From: Panax quinquefolius
Lineage: Eukaryota > Streptophyta > Magnoliopsida > Apiales > Araliaceae
Direction: 5' to 3'
Assembly: GCA_020205615.1 (NCBI GenBank)
Contig: CM035162.1
Coordinates: forward strand, 41,220,464-41,284,463
DNA: 64,000 bases
Below are positions 57,655-64,000 of the stretch, piece by piece. Position numbers and translations under genes: made by a program. Within the stretch, counting starts at the first letter, position 1. Every line of letters starts with the position of its first letter. The notes below the pieces were generated by a model. That model did no database searches. It was not told the DNA's origin and saw only the letters and a list, made by a program, of their open reading frames with translations.

Positions 57655-57702
57655 ATAAAAATTAGATTGAGGGTCAAAATACAAATAATTAAAATTAAAA
57701 TA

Positions 57703-60700
57703 CAGTAGAACCTCTATAAATTAATACTTTTGGGACTAATTTTTTTTATTAATTTAGAGAGTTATTATTTAATCGATAAATTAATAATTTAAAGAGTATT
57801 TTTCTATTCTATAAACATAAATTTAATTACATTAAAATTATTGCATTTTATTGATATTTATATCACACTTTTTTTGATGCGATATATCATACTTATTAAA
57901 TTAATGTAATAATAGAATTCATTGTAACTAATATTAATTATTTTTAATAATTAAATAATGTTCATTGTATCCACTTTTCAAATTACATTCACATGTTATT
58001 TCAAAAAAAAATTGTATTCACGCTAAGTTTAATTAATTTGTATATAAAAATTCATTGTACTAGAATTTAATACATTCCATGTATGATGATAAAGAGAACT
58101 ACTATATATGTTAGTTCCCGGGGGCACACAATAGATCTAGAAGGGGGGGCGTTAAATAGATACTTTTTATTTTTCTTTATTTTCTTTTATCTTTCTAAGC
58201 GATTAACATATAATGAATAGAGGAATCAATTCATTCACAACGGAATAGATTAAGATCCTCTTTAAGGATAAAGTATTAAACACAGTTCTAATGTTAGATT
58301 AATTGCAAGTAGATATAACAGTTATAGTACTGAATGTAAATGACTTAAAGTAGATGGCACCAGGAGTTTTAAGTGGTTCAGAGACTAAATGCTCCTAATT
58401 CACTTTTCTGCTTCAACAAGCAGGGATTCCACTAAGGATTTGATCAACTTTGAATCACTAAGATTCCTTCAAGACCAGCAGCCTTGGAACACTAGTTCAC
58501 TAAGAACTCTTCAAGACTAGCAGCCTTAGAAGCTGTAGACTAAGCCCGACAGACTTAGAATATCTTTTACCCTTAGGTACTCAGCAAGCCTAGCAGACTT
58601 GACTTTGGTTTAGTCACTAAGACAAGGACCTTACAGGCCCTAGTTGCTTGGATGGTTGTTTGTTGTTGTTGAGCTGCTAAGATGACATTCAGCCTGTTCA
58701 TCCTCTGGTACTTAGCAACTTCTGGTGATCATATGGTATTCAGCTTGATAGTAGATCACAATTGATGGACTGCTAAGATGTACGTTCAGTTTGACATCTT
58801 GTTGTTCTTAGCAGTCTGACTTATCCTTGGTGATGTTGATCTTTATTGTTGATGCTTGTCTTCATATGATACTCAGCATTGCACACTATCACCATTGATG
58901 TACTACTAAGTCTTTCATACCAGCTTGACTTCTTCTAGTCCTTAGCAATCCTTCAACACTGGTTGTCTTGTGCACAAATTCGGCTCTGTATCTTCTTCTC
59001 TTCAGCTCAGTGTGTTCATGATAAATCGTAAAGTGACTCAAGTATTCTGCTTTCTGATCTGCCACTCTAGTTTTTATCTTTTTGGCCTTCTGGCTCTCAG
59101 TACAGATGCCACTTCATTGTCATACTCCTTTGTATTGAGTGAAGCTTTTTCATTGTAAGACTCTAATTAGTTGTGTTTCACTCTTCTGTGGTGGTCTCAT
59201 TCTCACTAAGACCTTTTCTCTGTTAAGCTCTATATGACTTACTTCATCTCAAGTCAATAACTCTATCTTCTTTGAAGCTTCAGTTCTTTATAGATTCATC
59301 TATCATCTTCCCGTTGGAACATAGACGTTGAGAGTCTTCCGTTGAAGAGCTTTCTTTGGAGCATTTAATGCTACAAGGATTCTGAGGTCTTTGATGTAGA
59401 CATGCTAGGTTGATGTGACAACACCTTTTTGACTTGACTGACACAACAATCTGATTTCTCACCTAACACTTCTGTGAAGTCACTTTCAGTCAGACCATTT
59501 GGAAGTTACATTTCTGCTTCCTTTAGGTTCTTCGATTTAGATCAAGGATGTTTGTGAGAGTACATCGGGACTCTCAATCAACAATGTTCTCATATCAGTC
59601 TTCATAGTTGGACATTCCTAAGTCTCAATAACCAGACAGATGAACTATACAATCGCGATGTTGACATTCATGTACTTGATCGTAGTTTATCTGTGAAAAT
59701 CGTGGATTAACTTGACTTCGACACCTTTACGATTCTGAGAGTATCATGTAATTTTGACAATGTTGTACCCTTTTTCACTTAGCTCTTGCAACTTGATCTA
59801 CGATCATGTTTGTCCTGCCTTTCTTCAGGAACTAGAAAGTTGGCTAACTGCTTTGGCTCTTTAGTATGCATGACTCTTTTGATTAGTCATGCTCAGCTTC
59901 CTTAACTTTCTGCCCTGTAATCTTTTGACCATTCTTTATGGTGAGGCTGAGTATAGAAAATCCTCTTCGTCTATTCTCTATATGTTTACCCTTGTCTCTG
60001 TAGGTGCTTTATTAGACTCTGCTGCTAATTTGCAGACACTACGATCGTTGTAGCCAACACTACGATCGTTGTCTTATGATGAGCACTTATAGTAGACTCC
60101 TTCTGAATGGCTTTTCACTTCTCAATCAGCCTTGCTAATAGAGTTGGTGCTTTGATCTTCAGTTTTCTTGCAGATTATTCAGAGGATGCTTTTTGATATT
60201 CTTCAAGTAGACTGCAATCTGAAACTTGATTGCTCTTACTAGAGGATGAGATCTATGCATACATTTCAGGATTGGTCATCTGTTGAGAATTGTAGAGTGC
60301 TCTACGATTATGCCATAGCTATGTAAGCACTTGGCTGAGTACGACTTTGACTCTGGTTCTGCAGACTACGATTCTAATTGGTGACGACATGTAGACTTCA
60401 CGATTTCGAGTGAAGCCTACGATTCTTGTTTTTGCTCGATAGGCACTCAGCAGACAGGTTCTACGATTTCGAGTGTAGTCTACGATTCTGTCCAAAACTT
60501 TTGTTCGCTGATGCTGTCCTATTTGATCGTTCAAGCCTATCTGTTATAGCTTATAAGATCAACCTAACAAGTTGGATCTTTCTATTCATAGTCGTTGTAC
60601 ATTATGATCTTTTGAAGGACTTTATAGAGCTATTCATTCATATCGGATCAACCTACCAAATTTGATCTTTTCACTCCAAGTCCTTATACATATTGTCTAT

Positions 60701-61067
60701 CATCTATTAAGAACTTTACAACTTTTATCAATGCAGACATATTTGCATATTCATTCATTAACTCCATCATGTTCATCATCAAATTATATAAATAAGGAAT
60801 AACATTCTCATGCATATTCCTGACAATATAAACATCTACAAAAATTCTTCAAATTTTATAAGATTACCCTAGATATATTTAAAAGAATTATTAATTTATG
60901 ATTTTGATGGGACTATATAGTTATATAAGGGTCTTTTTAAAATTATTATTTTATTATTTTATCAAAATTATTAATTTATCACATTAGCCCAAGTCGGGAC
61001 TGAGAAAAAAATATTATTTTAGAGAGATTAATAATTTATCGAGTATTAATTTATAGAGATTCTACTG
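57703..61067. mobile_element. TIR element (about 0.64 kb) split by a solo LTR
   Basis: The left end CAGTAGAACCTCTATAAATT and the right end on the other strand CAGTAGAATCTCTATAAATT agree over 25 bp (through TAATAC) with one change, and TA flanks both sides (57701-57702 and 61068-61069). Without the LTR it would be about 0.64 kb and non-coding. A TA target points to Tc1/mariner-like elements, but the family is uncertain. Confidence 0.75.
58109..60825. mobile_element. Solo LTR, 2717 bp, with 5-bp target duplication
   Basis: Starts TGTTAGTTCCCGGGGGC and ends ATTCCTGACA (TG...CA), and is flanked by ATATA on both sides (58104-58108 and 60826-60830). No PBS, polypurine tract or pol frame lies inside. 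It contains several degenerate repeats of TTAGCA/CTAAGA phrases (58400-58950) and small dyads around TACGAT (59700-60500). Orientation is uncertain. A TATA-like TTATTTATATAATTT near the right end favours the - strand. Confidence 0.75.
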
Positions 61068-61069
61068 TA

Positions 61070-61276
61070 CCTTCTAATCTAATTTTTCTATCCAATTTTT
61101 ATGTCTACATAGAGTTTTTGGTCCTATTTTAGTTCGTGATTAATTAAATGCATCTAACTAAAATTTATTACTTCAAATCTTCAATCGACAAAAAGGATAA
61201 ATAAAGTACAATTTTTATGCACTTAAAAAAAGTAAAATAATTTTAATTTTAGCTTTAGTGGACTCACAAAATTATA
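61070..61276. other. Intergenic AT-rich sequence
   Basis: No gene or repeat is recognised, except a short similarity of 61090-61140 to the interior of the intron-2 TIR element (50045-50080). Confidence 0.4.
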
Positions 61277-61510
61277 TTCTCTATTTCAAATTATTTGATC
61301 ATTGTTGACTTTTAAAAATCATTTTGAGCCATTTTAAACTTAAAATTAAGAAACAATAATGCATACCACGAGTAATACTTTTTAAATAGTTTTCAATATT
61401 TATCATTTTAATGATTAAAATTTTAAAAAATATGTCAATTTTGAGTTTATAAATCTCTTAAGTTGACTTTAAAAAGTCATCAATTATCAAATAATATGGA
61501 ATGGATGGAT
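61277..61510. mobile_element. Stowaway-like MITE (about 234 bp)
   Basis: The left end TTCTCTATTTCAAATTATTTG pairs with the right end, whose other strand reads ATCCATCCATTCCATATTAT. Both arms share ATTATTTGAT and GTTGAC/GATGAC parts, and TA flanks each side. Typical size, and non-coding. Confidence 0.55.
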
Positions 61511-61611
61511 TATAATATAATAAATACTTTTATTTTTTTATATTAATGAACCCCACTAAATGAGCAATAACTAAATAACTTAATTACCATTCACTTTATG
61601 TATTTTATCTC

Positions 61612-62367
61612 TGTAAGACCCCAACTTTTATGAATAAAGATTTAATTTTTTCCAAATATCTGTTTGAATAATAAGGTGTGGATTTGATATAATGTTATAG
61701 TTGTGGGTAATATTTACAGATTTTACAAGTACGCAAGTTGTCATAAAATATTCGTTTGGTAGGGGAATATTCGTTTTATCAGGGAATATTCGTACGACGA
61801 TACAATCATTGGTGGACCCCACAATGTAATTCATCATTTGAGTTAGAAAGCGGCGTAAATAACTTTTATAAAAATAACTCGCAAAACTTTTACCGTTAAG
61901 CTGTTGAAATATACGGTGATAAAAGTACATGAATAATGGCGTGGTTGCATAAGTAGACAATCCGTATTGTATGCAAGATCTTTGATTATTGATGCTTACG
62001 TGAGAAGTCACTCAGTTTTACTCAATTATTGCAACAATAGTTGTTGCATAGTATCTCACATTATTGATTCAATCATTGTCACAGTATCATCTGCACAATA
62101 TTTTATAATATTAAATCAATAATTGAGACGGCAAAGTTATTCATATTATTATTTGCATTATTGACGATGTCTAGAAAGTTCTGTCGAGGAAATGAGTTTG
62201 ATCACCTTATTGCGCGCCAATAAGGAGAAGTCCTTATCGGAAAGCCCCCTCTTTCCTGAAAATGATCTGGTTGTTAATATTGCGAGTTATAATATTAATG
62301 ATGAATAAATGTTATTAAAAATGTGTTTTGAGAAGCCAAGTGATTTGTGATAAATAAAAGGGTTTGT
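61612..62367 (+). repeat. LTR 5' part of the 15-33-kb family, + strand
   Basis: Starts TGTAAGACCCC and follows the U3 of the outer LTR at 31167 (GGGGAATATTC, ATTGGTGGACCCCACAA, GCGTGGTTGCATA, GAAAGCCCCCTCTTTCCTG) to 62300. It is then cut by the opposite-strand LTR at 62368. No continuation is in the window. Confidence 0.8.
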
Positions 62368-64000
62368 TGTGACACCCCCAAAATAGGTATACACAACCCA
62401 TTCTGAGTCGCCAAATACATGGTATAAAATTTAAATACAAACTTCATATATACAATACGACAAAACGTAGCTGAGAGGTTTAACACGAATATTGTCTTGT
62501 AGACAATATCCAAACTCAAATGAAGTCCTCATTACATTTATTATCAATTTATTTCATAGAATAGTGAGGACTACTATAGCCACCATCTCGGACCGTCACT
62601 CCATTCCCCAACTAGTCCCAGCTATGTTCTCATTTCATGAAGAGAACAATGAAAGCAAAGTGTGAGCTCAACTAGCCAAGTAAAGAATATTATGACTAAG
62701 ATAATGCAGAATAAATTATCGTTAGTCTTCAACAGTGTAAAACTGATAGAATACAATAAACAACAAGTTTAACTGCAGCGGAATAAGCAATCCATTAGAA
62801 GAGTCAAGTAGAGCATGATATCTACTATCTTTTATGATTTAAAAGTTCATTATAAATATTTTATCACTGTAACACAACTCAATAAGTAATCCACATCATC
62901 TAATTATTCATGCACTACGGGTTAAGGATATTCGTTAGTATCACATCCACGAATTATCCATGCACTACGGGCCAAGGATATTCGTTATTATCACCAATGG
63001 TCATGATCATGCCAACAACTGTCCATCAATACAATACGGGCCAATGAGGACTTTTACCACATCATTTGTAACATTAAATGTCATGATTATACCAATACAT
63101 AATTCCTGGTCATAATCATACCAATCAACAGTCTATCTATATGACTTTCCATGCACTATGGGCCAAAGATGACTTTCATCACAATATAAGCATGAGGATG
63201 ATGACAATGATATAAACATCAATCAAACGAAATCAAGAATAAATATTAAAGATTTTTAATTTATCCAGAGTTTAAAAATGTCTAAATTATAAATATGATA
63301 ACTGTTTTGTGTAGTAAAATTCAAGAATAATATTCATGTATCAAAAATAATTTGGACAGAAAAGAAATCAATTTTTATTTTGAGTAGTACCCCAGGTGAA
63401 TAGTACCTGAGTGAATAGTACCCCGTGAATAGTACCCCGACATGAAAAGATTAAAATTTAACAAGAATGTTCAGAAAATTATTCCCGTGAAAAGATACTA
63501 GGTGAAATGTAAATTTCAAGGATATTCTACTAATTTCAAGGAGTATAGAAGCAATACTTATCAAAATAAGTGTAGAATTAGGAATATGAAACGAAATAAT
63601 ATTACTTACATACTAAAAAAGTATGGAAGAAAATATTATTTCTTACGAATACTGAACAAAATAATATCCCTTACCTTTAAAGGAGAGTATTTCTGGCTGG
63701 TATAGCGAGAATATTCTTGAAGAAAACTTATAATGTTTTCTACACTCAAAGCTTCCTTAAACTTAAAAGAAATACGCTTAATATTATAGAAGAAGAATTC
63801 TCTTATTCTGGTGTGATTTTCATTTCTAAACTAAGCATCTTATTTATAGGACAATGACATGATACTATTTAGAATTTTCTCATAGGTGAACAGAAGGAAA
63901 TTTCACGGACGAATTCTGATTCACATGATTTTACTATCTTGACACTATCTTTGCATAGTAAAAAATACTATGCAAACAATATGCGATCTTATATGCAAAC
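62368..64000 (-). mobile_element. LTR of the same family, - strand, runs off the window
   Basis: TGTGACACCCCCAAAATAGG at 62368 is the reverse complement of the CCTATTTTGGGGG...TCACA LTR end at 13837-13856. Further matches on the - strand are the TAGTCCTCACTATT block, GGTATGATTATGACC motifs (about 63095-63125), a TATA box, and TACTATTCAC repeats (63392-63440) in U3. The 5' end lies beyond 64000. It is nested in the LTR at 61612. Confidence 0.8.
63841..63850 (-). promoter_or_regulatory. TATA box of the - strand LTR
   Basis: CCTATAAATA on the - strand, at the place where the sister LTRs have CTATAAATAG. Confidence 0.6.

Noticed and set aside
1..64000. tRNA, rRNA or known snRNA/snoRNA genes
   Set aside because: No cloverleaf with both A and B boxes and no rRNA-like stretch was recognised. 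The PBS sequences only mirror tRNA 3' ends.

Overview
The window reads as nuclear DNA of a flowering plant, most likely a eudicot. It is AT-rich, has long introns with GT-AG boundaries, and is dominated by LTR retrotransposons and small TIR elements. The only recognisable host protein is a plant glycerol-3-phosphate permease-type (SLC37/MFS) transporter. I cannot name the species, and there is no sign of bacterial, organellar or CRISPR content.

1-11.8 kb: two decayed Ty3/gypsy elements of the Tat/Ogre type lie head to head around a 100-N assembly gap (3793-3892). The + copy (1-3792) keeps a CHHC zinc motif, protease, G-patch, reverse transcriptase (RT) and RNase H remnants. The - copy runs from RT back through protease and gag to a primer-binding site (PBS, 8914-8933) and a roughly 2.8-kb LTR rich in tandem repeats and short dyads.

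11.8-39.0 kb: a solo-like LTR (about 11.79-13.86 kb) is followed by an AT-rich tandem array with a period of about 840 bp. That array is split by a 21.7-kb insertion (15288-37001), which is itself nested. An outer gypsy element has its 5' LTR interrupted by a related inner element, and the inner one shows a 5.9-kb direct duplication of LTR plus 3' internal region. The outer element ends in a truncated 3' LTR fused to a different element that ends at 37001. Both the inner and outer internal domains have lost most of RT and integrase. A 57-bp minisatellite (8-9 copies) sits in the 3' internal region of the inner element.

39.0-48.5 kb: a TATA-driven pyrimidine-rich leader, partly duplicated 1.7 kb downstream, precedes a few orphan exons of an unidentified gene. 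Then come a Stowaway-like MITE, a near-perfect hairpin with arms of about 165 bp (45430-45769), and a non-autonomous hAT element with an 8-bp target duplication.

48.5-54.1 kb (- strand): the glycerol-3-phosphate permease-like gene has three coding exons and a Mutator-like TIR element with an exact 9-bp target duplication in intron 2. The exon 1/exon 2 splice phases do not fit in the simplest reading.

54.1-64 kb: upstream of that gene lies a chain of TIR elements: a foldback, two Mutator-like elements, and a TIR element that carries a 2.7-kb solo LTR with an ATATA target duplication. A Stowaway-like MITE follows, and finally an LTR interrupted by an opposite-strand LTR that runs off the window. 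Apart from the transporter and the orphan exons, nothing looks like a functional host gene.
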